62,219 bases of DNA. Origin: Streptomyces sp. DH24 (GTDB taxonomy: Bacteria > Actinomycetota > Actinomycetes > Streptomycetales > Streptomycetaceae). This document shows, in pieces, positions 8,037 to 16,885 of the stretch. Every line of letters begins with the position of its first letter. The first letter of the stretch is position 1. The notes under the pieces were generated by a model that saw nothing but the letters and a program-made list of their open reading frames with translations, did not search any database and had not been told where the DNA came from. Position numbers and translations under genes: made by a program. The DNA is taken from NCBI RefSeq assembly GCF_029813775.1, contig NZ_JARVKW010000039.1, forward strand, positions 1 through 62,219. Reading direction: 5' to 3'.

Positions 8037-10988
8037 TCAGGCGACCGCCGCCGGATCGAGCAGCGAGCGCACCTCTGCCGCCTCCGGGGAGCCCAGCGTC
8101 TCGAACACCGCCAGCGCCTCCTGCCAGCAGACGTGGGCCCGGTCGGTGTGCCCGATGGCGCTGAGCGCGCGGCCGAGCACCGTGAGGACGTTCGCGCGCC
8201 GCCAGTCCCCGCCGATGCCGCGCAGCGTGACCAGTGCCTGCTCGGCCTGCGAGGCCGCCGCGGCCGGCTGCTGGTCCGTCAGATGCAGCTCGGCCAGCCG
8301 GAACAGCGTCATCCCGTGCCAGAGCAACTGCCTGCTGTTGCGGAAGACTTCCAGCGCGTCGAGCAGCGCGGACCGCGCCTCGGCGGTCCGGCCGGCGCTG
8401 GTCAGGGCCATGCCGAGGGCGTACTTGCCGTTCGCCAGCCGCAGGGCCTGCCCGGTGGCGTCCCGCTCGTAGATCTCGACGCCGGTCCGCGCGAGGTCCA
8501 CGGCGCTGTCCGTGCGGCCGGTGGCCAGGTGGACCCGGGACAGGTTGCACAGGGCCGCGGCGGCCCCCGGCTGGTTGCCGTCGGCGCGGAACGCCTCCAG
8601 GGCCTGCCCGAAGTGCGCTTCGGCGTCGCCGTGCCGCCCCTCGTACAGGGCGATGATGCCCCGCTGGTTGGGTGCCTGGCCGCAGGCGACCGGGTCCCCG
8701 GAGGACAGGCCGAGTTCGAGGGCCCTGCTGCCCTCCTCCTCCGCCTCGGCGAAGCGTCCGGACACGCTGTGCACGTGGGTGAGCATCGTGCGGGCCCTGC
8801 CCTCGGCCCAGCAGTCGCCGACGGCCCGGGCGGCGTCGCTGACGGCCGCGGCGGCCTGCGTGAACTGCAGGGAGTTCGCGCCCGACTCGCCCAGGTCCAC
8901 CGCCGCCATGAGCAGGTCGGCGGCCTTGCGCTGCATGCCGGCCGCCGCCGCCTGCCGCGCGCAGGCGAGCAGGCACACCGACTCGCTGAACAGCCACTCC
9001 AGCGCGCGGTCCCGGTCGGGGAAGGTCAGGCCGGGCTGCTGCGTGGCCGCGAAGTGCGCGAGGACGCGCTCCCCGGGCCGCTCGATGGCGTACACCCCGG
9101 CCGCCGTCGCCAGATAGAAGTCCAGCAGCCGCGACATCGCCGCGGCCCGCTCGCTCGGGGGCTCCTCGTCGCGTTCCGCGCAGGCACGCGCGTAGAGGCG
9201 GACCAGATCGTGGAAGCGGTAGCGGCCGGGGGCCGCCGATTCCAGGAGGGAGGTGTCGACCAGGGACTCCAGGAGGTCTTCGGTGTCCTCGGCCGGCAGG
9301 TCGAGGACCGCCGCTGCCGCCGCCACGGAGATGTCGGGGCCGTCGGCCAGGCCGAGCAGGCGGAACGCGCGGGCCTGGGCGGGCTCCAGCTGGCCGTAGC
9401 CGAGTTCGAAGGTGGCCTTGACGGCCAGGTCGCCGGCCTGGAGTTCGTCGAGGCGGCGGCGTTCGTCGGCGAGCTTGGAGGCCAGGACCGACACCGTCCA
9501 GGTGCGGCGGGCGGCGAGGCGGGACGCCGCGATGCGGATGGCGAGGGGCAGGAAGCCGCAGGCCGCGACGACGTCCAGGGCGGCCTCCCGCTCCGACGCC
9601 ACCCTCTCCTCGCCGACGATCTTCGTGAACAGGGCCAGCGCCTCTTCCGGCGACATCACGTCCAGGTCGATGAGGTGGGCGCCGGCGAGGTCGACCATGC
9701 GGACCCGGGACGTGATGAGGGCGGCGCAGCCCTCGGTGCCCGGCAGCAGGGGCCGCACCTGGGCCGCGTCGCGGGCGTTGTCCAGCAGGACCAGGACGCG
9801 GCGGCCGTCGAGGACGGAGCGGTACAGGGCGGCGCGTTCCGCCAGGGAGTCCGGGATGGCCGAGTCGGCCGTGCCGAGGGCGCGGAGGAAGGAGCCGAGG
9901 ACCGTTTCCGGTTCGGCCGAGCGCGAGCCCGCGCCCTGCAGGTCGACGTACAGCTGACCGTCGGGGAACGCCGCGCGTGCCTGGTGGGCGACGTGCACCG
10001 CCAGGGTCGTCTTGCCGACGCCGCCGATGCCGGCGAGGGCGGACACCGCCATGACGCGGCCCTCCGCCGACGCCAGGACGTCGCTCAGTTCCGTCACGAA
10101 GGGCGCGCGTCCCGTGAAGTCCGGGACGGTCGCGGGCAGTTGAGCGGGCCGGACCGGCGCCGTCGCCGGTTCCGCCACCGGGGCGGACGGCTCGGCCAGG
10201 CCGGGGTCCGCCTGGAGGATGCGCTGCTGGAGGTCCTGGAGGCCGGGGCGCGGGTCGACGCCGAGTTCGTCGGCCAGCAGGCGGCGCGTGTCGGCGTAGA
10301 CGGCCAGCGCCTCCGCCTGCCGGCCGCTGCGGTACAGGGCCAGCATCAGCAGCTCGCGCAGGCGCTCGCGCAGGGGGTGGGCCGCCGTCAGGGCCGTCAG
10401 CTCCGAGACGGCCTCGGCGTGGCAGCCCTGCTCCAGGTCCATGTCCAGCCGGGTTTCGAGGAGTTGGAGGCGCCACTCCTCCAGGCGCACGCGCTGCGCC
10501 TCCGCGTACGGGCCCGGCAGGCCCGCCAGGGTCTCCCCGTCCCACAGGGCCAGGGCCCGCCCCAGCACCTCACGGGCACGGCACAGGTCCCCGGCGCCGC
10601 GCGCCTTCTCCGCCTCGGCCGCGAGGTCCTGCGCCACCGCCAGGTCCAGCGTGCCGTCCCGCAGGCCGCGCACCGCGTACCCGCCGGACTCGCTGACCAG
10701 CATTCCGGCGCCCAGCACCTTGCGCAGCCGGGAGGCGTACGTCCGTACCGCCGCCAGTGCCTGCGACGGCGGTTCCTCGCCCCACAGGGCGTCGATCAGT
10801 TCCCCGGCGGTCGCCGTGCGGCCCTCGCGCAGCAGCAGCGCGGCCAGCAGGGCGCGTTGCTGCGGGGAGCCGGTGCTCAGCGGCTCGTCGCCGCGCCAGG
10901 CGCGCACCGGGCCGAGCACACCGAAGCGCAGCGCCGTCGGCTCCTCCGAGCCGGTACGCCTCTGCTCCGGCACACGCGGTACACCCAT
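8037..10988 (-). CDS. afsR: AfsR, SARP-family pleiotropic regulator with NB-ARC and TPR domains
   Basis: A 983-aa protein. Domains in order: OmpR-type winged helix (about 20-95, QQRALLAALLLREGRTATAGELIDALWG, TYASRLRKVLG), BTAD helical domain (about 103-250, ending LRERLRELLMLALYRSGRQAEALAVY), NB-ARC ATPase (about 275-570, Walker A GIGGVGKTT near residue 322, LVLLDNARDAAQV), then TPR repeats to the C-terminus. AfsR is phosphorylated by AfsK and activates afsS. The ATG at 10988 is preferred over two upstream ATGs (11006, 11015) because AGGGGG lies 7 nt upstream. Length is close to that of S. coelicolor AfsR. Confidence 0.93.
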   Translation of the reverse strand: MGVPRVPEQRRTGSEEPTALRFGVLGPVRAWRGDEPLSTGSPQQRALLAALLLREGRTATAGELIDALWGEEPPSQALAAVRTYASRLRKVLGAGMLVSESGGYAVRGLRDGTLDLAVAQDLAAEAEKARGAGDLCRAREVLGRALALWDGETLAGLPGPYAEAQRVRLEEWRLQLLETRLDMDLEQGCHAEAVSELTALTAAHPLRERLRELLMLALYRSGRQAEALAVYADTRRLLADELGVDPRPGLQDLQQRILQADPGLAEPSAPVAEPATAPVRPAQLPATVPDFTGRAPFVTELSDVLASAEGRVMAVSALAGIGGVGKTTLAVHVAHQARAAFPDGQLYVDLQGAGSRSAEPETVLGSFLRALGTADSAIPDSLAERAALYRSVLDGRRVLVLLDNARDAAQVRPLLPGTEGCAALITSRVRMVDLAGAHLIDLDVMSPEEALALFTKIVGEERVASEREAALDVVAACGFLPLAIRIAASRLAARRTWTVSVLASKLADERRRLDELQAGDLAVKATFELGYGQLEPAQARAFRLLGLADGPDISVAAAAAVLDLPAEDTEDLLESLVDTSLLESAAPGRYRFHDLVRLYARACAERDEEPPSERAAAMSRLLDFYLATAAGVYAIERPGERVLAHFAATQQPGLTFPDRDRALEWLFSESVCLLACARQAAAAGMQRKAADLLMAAVDLGESGANSLQFTQAAAAVSDAARAVGDCWAEGRARTMLTHVHSVSGRFAEAEEEGSRALELGLSSGDPVACGQAPNQRGIIALYEGRHGDAEAHFGQALEAFRADGNQPGAAAALCNLSRVHLATGRTDSAVDLARTGVEIYERDATGQALRLANGKYALGMALTSAGRTAEARSALLDALEVFRNSRQLLWHGMTLFRLAELHLTDQQPAAAASQAEQALVTLRGIGGDWRRANVLTVLGRALSAIGHTDRAHVCWQEALAVFETLGSPEAAEVRSLLDPAAVA

Positions 10989-11284
10989 CGCCGTCCCCCT
11001 AGCCATGCTGAGCAACGAAGTCAGTTTGCCTTGTTCATGCCGACCACGTCAGCTTCGCGAGATACCGATCACAGCCTGTGGTATCGGGTGACACAAGGCC
11101 CTCACACTCTCTCCGCAGACGCGATAGTGTCGACGCCGTGACTGCCGGGTCGGCCATGGGCCACGCACGAGTGAGGCGCCCGGCCCCGGCGTGATCCCGG
11201 GGCGTGCCAGAGCGCCACCTTCTTTTCCCGCCTCCGCTGTCCACCGACGGGCGAAGTGAAAAGGAAAGGGAGCAACGCCCACCC

Positions 11285-11767
11285 ATGTCGCAGCACGCAC
11301 AGCAGCAGCCCGAGCAGCCCGATCAGCGCGAGCAGGCCGCACAGTCCGGTCGGCCCGAGCAGGCCGCACAGTCCACGACATCCCTCCCCGTCCGGCTCGA
11401 CCACACCGTGGTGTACGCCCGCGACCGCCGGCTCTCCGCGGAATTCCTCGCCACCGTCCTCGGGCTGGAGGTCGGTGCGCCCTTCGGGCCCTTCCTGCCG
11501 GTCGACCTCGGCAACGGCGTCACGCTCGACTACTACGAGAAGCGCGACGAGCCGATCCAGAGCCAGCACTACGCGTTCCTCGTCCCCGACGAGGAGTTCG
11601 ACGGGATGATCGCCCGGCTCGACGCGCTCGGGGTCACCCACTACGCGGACCCGGGCCACACCGAACCGGGCCGGATCAACCGGCTGTTCGGCGGTCGCGG
11701 GGCCTACTTCGACGACCCCGACGGTCACAACATGGAGATCATGACCCGGCCCTACGCCAGGCCCTGA
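11285..11767 (+). CDS. VOC (glyoxalase/bleomycin resistance) family protein
   Basis: A 160-aa single-module VOC protein (about residues 37-157: LDHTVVYARDRRLSAEFLATVLGLEVG, ending GAYFDDPDGHNMEIMTRP). The ending HNMEI supplies the usual metal-ligand Glu. Its first 36 residues are a Gln/Glu-rich tail with a duplicated EQAAQS and are not part of the domain. VOC proteins include lyases, dioxygenases and drug-binding proteins; the reaction cannot be assigned. It is divergent from afsR with about 300 bp between starts, a stretch that includes a GATACC...GGTATC inverted repeat at 11064-11088. Confidence 0.8.
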   Translation: MSQHAQQQPEQPDQREQAAQSGRPEQAAQSTTSLPVRLDHTVVYARDRRLSAEFLATVLGLEVGAPFGPFLPVDLGNGVTLDYYEKRDEPIQSQHYAFLVPDEEFDGMIARLDALGVTHYADPGHTEPGRINRLFGGRGAYFDDPDGHNMEIMTRPYARP

Positions 11768-11952
11768 CGAGCCGCCGTTCACGGCCCGGGAAGACCGGGT
11801 CCGTGAACGCGGCGGACGCGCCCGGCAGCGGACCGGCCACCGCCTCGTGCCGCAACTCCGCCCGCCCGTACGCCGCGTAGGACGCCGTCGTGTGCCACTC
11901 GGCCGTCCCGTCGCCGGACACCGACCCGGCCGGCGGCGGGACCCGCCGGGTG

Positions 11953-12003
11953 TACCGACCGGTCGGTATGGACAGGGTGTGGCGGACCGGGTACAGATGG
12001 GGC
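11953..12003 (+). promoter_or_regulatory. TetR-type operator and leaderless promoter of the LLM gene
   Basis: A perfect 16-bp palindrome TACCGACCGGTCGGTA (11953-11968) abuts a promoter with -35 TGGACA (11969-11974), a 17-nt spacer and -10 TACAGA (11992-11997), which ends 6 nt before the ATG at 12004. The palindrome is the classic actinobacterial TetR-family operator form, positioned to block RNA polymerase. No tetR gene is adjacent. Confidence 0.8.
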
Positions 12004-12849
12004 ATGCGTATCGCCGTCACCGTCTTTCTCACCGACGAGACGATCACCCCGGTCCGGCTCGCCCGTGAGCTGGAGCAGCGCGGGTTCGCCGGGCTGTACC
12101 TGCCCGAGCACACCCACAGCCCCGTCGAGCGCGCGACGCCGTACCCGGCGGGCGGCGAGCTGCCCCGCGAGTACGGCCGCACCCTCGATCCGTTCGTCGC
12201 GCTCGGGCAGGCGGCGGCCGTCACCGAGCGCCTCGGGCTCGGCACCGGCATCACCCTCGTCGCCCAGCACGACCCGATCGACCTCGCCAAGCAGATCGCG
12301 ACCGTCGACCACCTGTCCGGCGGGCGCCTCACGCTCGGCCTGGGCTTCGGCTGGAACGTGGAGGAGGCCGACGACCACGGCATCGAGTGGCGCACCCGGC
12401 GCGAGCTCGTCCGGGACCGGATGGCGCTGATGCGGGCCCTGTGGGCGCCCGAACCCACGGCGTACGACGGCGAGTTCGGCAGGGTGCGGGCCAGCCACGC
12501 GTACCCCAAGCCGGTGCAGGCGCCCCGCGGGCCCGTCACCGGGCCGCGCACGCTGATCGGCGGGGCGGCAGGGCCGAAGCTGTTCGCGCACATCAGCGAG
12601 TACGCCGACGGGTGGCTGCCCATCGGCGGGCGCGGCCTGACCGAGTCGCTGCCCCGGCTGCGCGCCGTGTGGGCCGACGCGGGCCGCGACCCGGACGCCC
12701 TCCAGGTCGTGCCGTACGCCGTGCACCCCAGCGCGGGCAAGCTCGCGCACTTCGCCTCCCTCGGCATCGAGGAGGTCGTGGTGCAACTGCCGCCGGCGGG
12801 GGAGGCCGAGGTGCTGAAGGCGCTGGACGCCTGCGCCGCCCATCTCTGA
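12004..12849 (+). CDS. LLM-class F420-dependent oxidoreductase
   Basis: A 281-aa luciferase-like TIM-barrel protein (RIAVTVFLTDETITPVRLARELEQRGFAGLYLPEHTH, LGTGITLVAQHDPIDLAKQIATVDHLSGGRLTLGLGFGW, WLPIGGRG). The pattern fits F420-dependent enzymes of the TIGR03619 type. The ATG at 12004 is set by the leaderless promoter just upstream. It ends 29 bp before fbiC, which makes the F420 precursor, so cofactor supply and use are side by side. The substrate is unknown; control by a TetR repressor suggests an inducible redox or detoxification role. Confidence 0.87.
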   Translation: MRIAVTVFLTDETITPVRLARELEQRGFAGLYLPEHTHSPVERATPYPAGGELPREYGRTLDPFVALGQAAAVTERLGLGTGITLVAQHDPIDLAKQIATVDHLSGGRLTLGLGFGWNVEEADDHGIEWRTRRELVRDRMALMRALWAPEPTAYDGEFGRVRASHAYPKPVQAPRGPVTGPRTLIGGAAGPKLFAHISEYADGWLPIGGRGLTESLPRLRAVWADAGRDPDALQVVPYAVHPSAGKLAHFASLGIEEVVVQLPPAGEAEVLKALDACAAHL

Positions 12850-12866
12850 CCTGATCAGCCCGAACG

Positions 12867-12872
12867 TATGCT
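12867..12872 (+). promoter_or_regulatory. Leaderless -10 element of fbiC
   Basis: TATGCT ends 6 nt before the fbiC ATG, and there is no ribosome-binding site. A weak TCTGAC 16 nt upstream overlaps the stop codon of the LLM gene. fbiC may therefore have its own leaderless transcript in addition to read-through. Confidence 0.6.
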
Positions 12873-12878
12873 CAAAGA

Positions 12879-15464
12879 ATGACGACTTCCGCGACCTCCG
12901 GAACCGGCCCCACCGAGAACTCCCTGCGTCGCGCCCTCAAACGTGCCCGGGACGGCGTCGCCCTCGACGTCTCGGAGGCGGCGGTGCTGCTCCAGGCCCG
13001 CGGCGAGCACCTCGTCGACCTCGCCGCCTCCGCCGCCCGGGTGCGGGACGCGGGGCTGGAGGCGGCCGGCCGGCCCGGCGTGATCACGTATTCCAAGAGC
13101 GTCTTCATCCCCCTGACCCGGCTGTGCCGCGACACGTGCCACTACTGCACGTTCGTCACCGTCCCCGGCAAGCTGCGCCGCGCCGGCCACGGGATGTTCA
13201 TGTCGCCGGACGAGGTCCTGGACATCGCGCGCAAGGGCGCCGCCCTCGGCTGCAAGGAAGCCCTCATCACCCTCGGCGACAAGCCCGAGGACCGCTGGCC
13301 GGAGGCGCGCGAGTGGCTCGACGCGCACGGCTACGACGACACCATCGCCTACGTCCGCGCGATCTCCATCCGCGTCCTGGAGGAGACCGGACTGCTCCCG
13401 CACCTCAACCCGGGCGTCCTGACCTGGACCGACTTCCAGCGCCTGAAGCCCGTCGCGCCCTCCATGGGCATGATGCTGGAGACCACCGCGACCCGCCTGT
13501 GGTCCGAGCCGGGCGGCCCGCACCACGGCTCCCCGGACAAGGAACCCGCCGTACGGCTGCGGGTCCTTCAGGACGCCGGCCGCTCGTCCGTGCCGTTCAC
13601 CAGCGGCCTGCTCATCGGCATCGGCGAGACGTACGAGGAGCGCGCCGAGTCGCTGTTCGCGCTGCGCAAGGTCGCCCGCGCCCACCACGGCATCCAGGAA
13701 CTGATCATCCAGAACTTCCGCGCCAAGCCGGACACCGCGATGCGCGGCATGCCCGACGCGGAACTCGACGAACTGGTCGCCACGGTCGCCGTCGCCCGGC
13801 ACATCATGGGCCCCTCCGCCTGCCTCCAGGCCCCGCCGAACCTGGTCGACGACGAGTACGAGCGGCTGATCGGCGCCGGCATCGACGACTGGGGCGGGGT
13901 CTCCCCGCTCACCATCGACCACGTCAACCCCGAGCGTCCCTGGCCGCGGATCGAGGAACTGGCCGAGAAGTCCCGGGCGGCCGGCTTCGCGCTGCGGGAA
14001 CGCCTCTGCGTGTACCCGGAGTTCGTGCGCCGCGGCGAGCCCTGGCTGGACCCGCGGCTGCGCCCGCACGTCGCGGCACTCGCCGATCCGGAGACCGGTC
14101 TGGCCCGCGAGGACGCCGTCGTGGAGGGCCACCCGTGGCAGGAGCCCGACGAGGCGTTCCGGTCGTCCGGCCGCACCGACCTGCACACCGCCATCGACAC
14201 CGAGGGCCGCACCTTTGACCGGCGCGCCGACTTCGACGAGGTGTACGGCGACTGGGACGCGCTGCGCGAGGCGGCCGTCCCCGGCATGGCGCCCGAGCGC
14301 ATCGACACCGACGTGCGCCAGGCCCTGGCGACCGCGGCCGACGACCCGACGAGGCTGACCGACGCCGAGGCCCTCGCGCTGCTGCACGCCGACGGTCCCG
14401 CGCTGGACGCCCTGTGCCGGATCGCGGACGACGTGCGCAGGGCGGCCGTCGGCGACGACGTGACGTACATCGTCACGCGGAACATCAACTTCACCAACGT
14501 CTGCTACACCGGCTGCCGGTTCTGCGCCTTCGCCCAGCGCCGCACCGACGCCGACGCCTACACGCTGTCCCTCACGCAGGTCGCGGACCGGGCCCAGCAG
14601 GCGTGGGAGGTCGGCGCGGTCGAGGTGTGCATGCAGGGCGGCATCCACCCGGACCTGCCGGGCACCGCGTACTTCGACATCGCGCGGGCGGTGAAGGAGC
14701 GCGTGCCGGGCATGCACGTGCACGCCTTCTCGCCGATGGAGGTCGTCAACGGCGCCTCCAGGACGGGCCTTTCGATCCGCGAGTGGCTGACGGCCGCCAG
14801 GGAGGCCGGGCTGGACTCGATCCCGGGCACGGCGGCGGAGATCCTCGACGACGAGGTCCGCTGGATCCTCACCAAGGGCAAGCTGCCCGCGGCCACCTGG
14901 ACCGAGGTGATCACGACCGCGCACGAACTGGGCATCCGCTCCAGCTCGACCATGATGTACGGCCACGTGGACCAGCCCCGGCACTGGCTCGGCCACCTGC
15001 GCACGCTGGCCCGCATCCAGCAACGGACCGGCGGGTTCACGGAGTTCGTGACGCTGCCGTTCATCCACACCAACGCGCCCGTGTACCTGGCGGGCATCGC
15101 GCGCCCCGGCCCGACGGTCCGGGACAACCGCGCGGTGACGGCGATGGCGCGCCTGCTGCTGCACCCGCACATCCCCAACATCCAGACCAGCTGGGTCAAG
15201 CTCGGCACCGAGGGCGCGGCCGAGATGCTCCGCTCGGGCGCCAACGACCTCGGCGGCACCCTGATGGAGGAGACGATCTCCCGCATGGCGGGCTCGTCGT
15301 ACGGCTCGTACAAGTCGGTGCGGGACCTCGTCGCCGTCGCGGCGGCGGCCGGCCGCCCGGCCAGGCCGCGGACCACGCTGTACGGGGAGGTCCCGGAGGA
15401 GCGCCGACGGGCGGCGGCCGCCTCGGACGGACACCTTCCGGAACTGTTGCCGGTACTGGACTGA
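12879..15464 (+). CDS. fbiC: FbiC, fused F0 synthase (CofG-CofH) of coenzyme F420 biosynthesis
   Basis: An 861-aa protein made of two radical-SAM halves. The N-terminal half (CofG-like) has CRDTCHYC with cysteines 83, 87 and 90; the C-terminal half (CofH-like) has CYTGCRFC with cysteines 542, 546 and 549. Both [4Fe-4S] clusters therefore look intact. Together they condense tyrosine with 5-amino-6-ribitylamino-uracil to make 7,8-didemethyl-8-hydroxy-5-deazariboflavin (F0). The fused form is normal for actinobacteria and the length is usual. It follows an F420-dependent oxidoreductase gene on the same strand. Confidence 0.96.
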   Translation: MTTSATSGTGPTENSLRRALKRARDGVALDVSEAAVLLQARGEHLVDLAASAARVRDAGLEAAGRPGVITYSKSVFIPLTRLCRDTCHYCTFVTVPGKLRRAGHGMFMSPDEVLDIARKGAALGCKEALITLGDKPEDRWPEAREWLDAHGYDDTIAYVRAISIRVLEETGLLPHLNPGVLTWTDFQRLKPVAPSMGMMLETTATRLWSEPGGPHHGSPDKEPAVRLRVLQDAGRSSVPFTSGLLIGIGETYEERAESLFALRKVARAHHGIQELIIQNFRAKPDTAMRGMPDAELDELVATVAVARHIMGPSACLQAPPNLVDDEYERLIGAGIDDWGGVSPLTIDHVNPERPWPRIEELAEKSRAAGFALRERLCVYPEFVRRGEPWLDPRLRPHVAALADPETGLAREDAVVEGHPWQEPDEAFRSSGRTDLHTAIDTEGRTFDRRADFDEVYGDWDALREAAVPGMAPERIDTDVRQALATAADDPTRLTDAEALALLHADGPALDALCRIADDVRRAAVGDDVTYIVTRNINFTNVCYTGCRFCAFAQRRTDADAYTLSLTQVADRAQQAWEVGAVEVCMQGGIHPDLPGTAYFDIARAVKERVPGMHVHAFSPMEVVNGASRTGLSIREWLTAAREAGLDSIPGTAAEILDDEVRWILTKGKLPAATWTEVITTAHELGIRSSSTMMYGHVDQPRHWLGHLRTLARIQQRTGGFTEFVTLPFIHTNAPVYLAGIARPGPTVRDNRAVTAMARLLLHPHIPNIQTSWVKLGTEGAAEMLRSGANDLGGTLMEETISRMAGSSYGSYKSVRDLVAVAAAAGRPARPRTTLYGEVPEERRRAAAASDGHLPELLPVLD

Positions 15465-15549
15465 GGTCGCGGGCGCGGACCGGCGGCCGGGGCCGTCGCA
15501 GTACGATGATCGGGCCCTGACATACGGGGTTCCGTAGCTGAGGAGATGC

Positions 15550-16113
15550 GTGCCCGTGCCTGCCCGACTTCCCTCATGGGCCTGGGTCAGCGGTCTGACC
15601 GTGGGGGCGATCGCGGCGGTGGCCGTCCTGACCGTGCAGGCGAACCAGGGCCCGCGGCCCGCCGCCACGGACGCCCGGCCGAGCGCGTCGGCGTCGGCGA
15701 GCCCCAGGCCGGAACCCGAGGCGACCCGGCCCGCGCGGGTGCCGGACGGCTCCGGCACCGGACGGCGCATCGTCTACTCGCTCGGGCAGCAGCGGGTGTG
15801 GCTGGTCGACGCGAGCGAGGCGACCCGGCGCACCTTCCGGGTCTGGCCGGGCACGGTCAGCCCCGACCCGGGCACGTACACGGTCACCACCCGGCGGGAG
15901 GCCACGACCGGCTCCGACGGCGTCAACATCGAGAACATCGTGTACTTCGCCGCCAAGTCCGGCCTGTCGATCGCCTTCTCCAACGCGGTCGACGGTTCCT
16001 CGCCGCCGCCCGCCGAGGGCACGGACACGGGCGGCATCCGGCTGCGCACGGCGGACGGCTCGGCGCTGTGGGCGTTCGGCACGACCGGGACGACGGTCGC
16101 GGTCGTCAAGTAG
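15550..16113 (+). CDS. Membrane-anchored L,D-transpeptidase-like protein without catalytic Cys
   Basis: A 187-aa protein with one N-terminal membrane segment (about residues 9-28), a Pro/Ala/Ser linker and a domain (about 70-187) that recalls the YkuD fold (RIVYSLGQQRVWLVDASEATRRTFRV, PDPGTYTV, ENIVYF, GGIRLRTADGSALWAF). The YkuD catalytic HG...SHGC motif is absent, so it is unlikely to cross-link peptidoglycan. The GTG at 15550 has GGAG 4 nt upstream; a second GTG at 15556 would give better spacing. Its stop overlaps the stop of the convergent DUF2165 gene by 8 bp. Fold assignment is tentative. Confidence 0.7.
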   Translation: MPVPARLPSWAWVSGLTVGAIAAVAVLTVQANQGPRPAATDARPSASASASPRPEPEATRPARVPDGSGTGRRIVYSLGQQRVWLVDASEATRRTFRVWPGTVSPDPGTYTVTTRREATTGSDGVNIENIVYFAAKSGLSIAFSNAVDGSSPPPAEGTDTGGIRLRTADGSALWAFGTTGTTVAVVK

Positions 16114-16615
16114 CGTCGCCCTGCCCGGAGCGCCCCGCCGTCGGCAGGTGGACGGTGACCAGCACGACGCCGCTGAGCAGGAACACCCGGGTCGCCGCGT
16201 CCAGCCCGTTCCAGTCCTCCGACTGCCACATCGCGAACCACTCCCCGCCGATCGCGATGAACCCGGCGCCGAACAGCAGCATCACCATGAGCAGCCCGTA
16301 CGTGGTGATGCGCCGGGCGCGCGGATGGTCGCGCCGCAGCCACAGCCAGGTCCCGGCGAGCAGCACGAGCGCGGCCACGGACTCCCACACGATGATCGCC
16401 ACGTAGGCGGCGTCCTGGAGCCAGGTCGTGGTGATCGCCCGCCACATCAGGTCGTCGTCCTTGAAGGTGGTGTCCATCGCCAGCACATGCCGGACGAACT
16501 GCTGGTTGGTGCCGAAGTCGGTGATGTTCCCGACGGCGACGAGCGTCATGTAGAGGGCGACGGTGGCGGTGAGGAGCGTGGCGGCGAGCGCGAGGGCGCG
16601 TGAGGTGGTGGCCAT
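16106..16615 (-). CDS. DUF2165 family small integral membrane protein
   Basis: A 169-aa protein with four predicted membrane helices (about residues 7-27, 68-90, 103-125, 142-160). The motif NITDFGTNQQFVRHVLAMDTTF followed by W is typical of DUF2165, a family of unknown function. The ATG at 16615 is preceded by GGAAG. It overlaps the convergent neighbour by 8 bp at the stop codons. I know of no assigned role. Confidence 0.85.
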   Translation of the reverse strand: MATTSRALALAATLLTATVALYMTLVAVGNITDFGTNQQFVRHVLAMDTTFKDDDLMWRAITTTWLQDAAYVAIIVWESVAALVLLAGTWLWLRRDHPRARRITTYGLLMVMLLFGAGFIAIGGEWFAMWQSEDWNGLDAATRVFLLSGVVLVTVHLPTAGRSGQGDAT

Positions 16616-16885
16616 GGGAGCTTCCTTCCCTGCTTGGCCCGGCGCGGCACGCGGGGAGCCGGACCGAGCGGCACGCGGAGTCGCAGGAGCACGCGGCGGC
16701 GCGGACAATCGTGGTGAACGGCGCGAACCGCGCGGCCCGACATGACTCCTGAACGGTGCATATAACCGACTGATTGTGTTCACTTCGGCCACATGCGGCA
16801 TATCGATGCGGCCCCTGAGCCGACGGTTCCCGTTCGATTACAGTGCTGAGCGCTCGTACGTCCGACGGTGCCCCGGGAGGTCTGG

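Noticed and set aside
11064..11088. GATACC...GGTATC near the afsR start as a shared element with the hairpin at 7939
   Set aside because: Only a 7-8 base core is shared and spacing differs; chance cannot be excluded.
8133..11141. 1002-codon open frame opposite afsR
   Set aside because: High-GC shadow of afsR without domains or a ribosome site.
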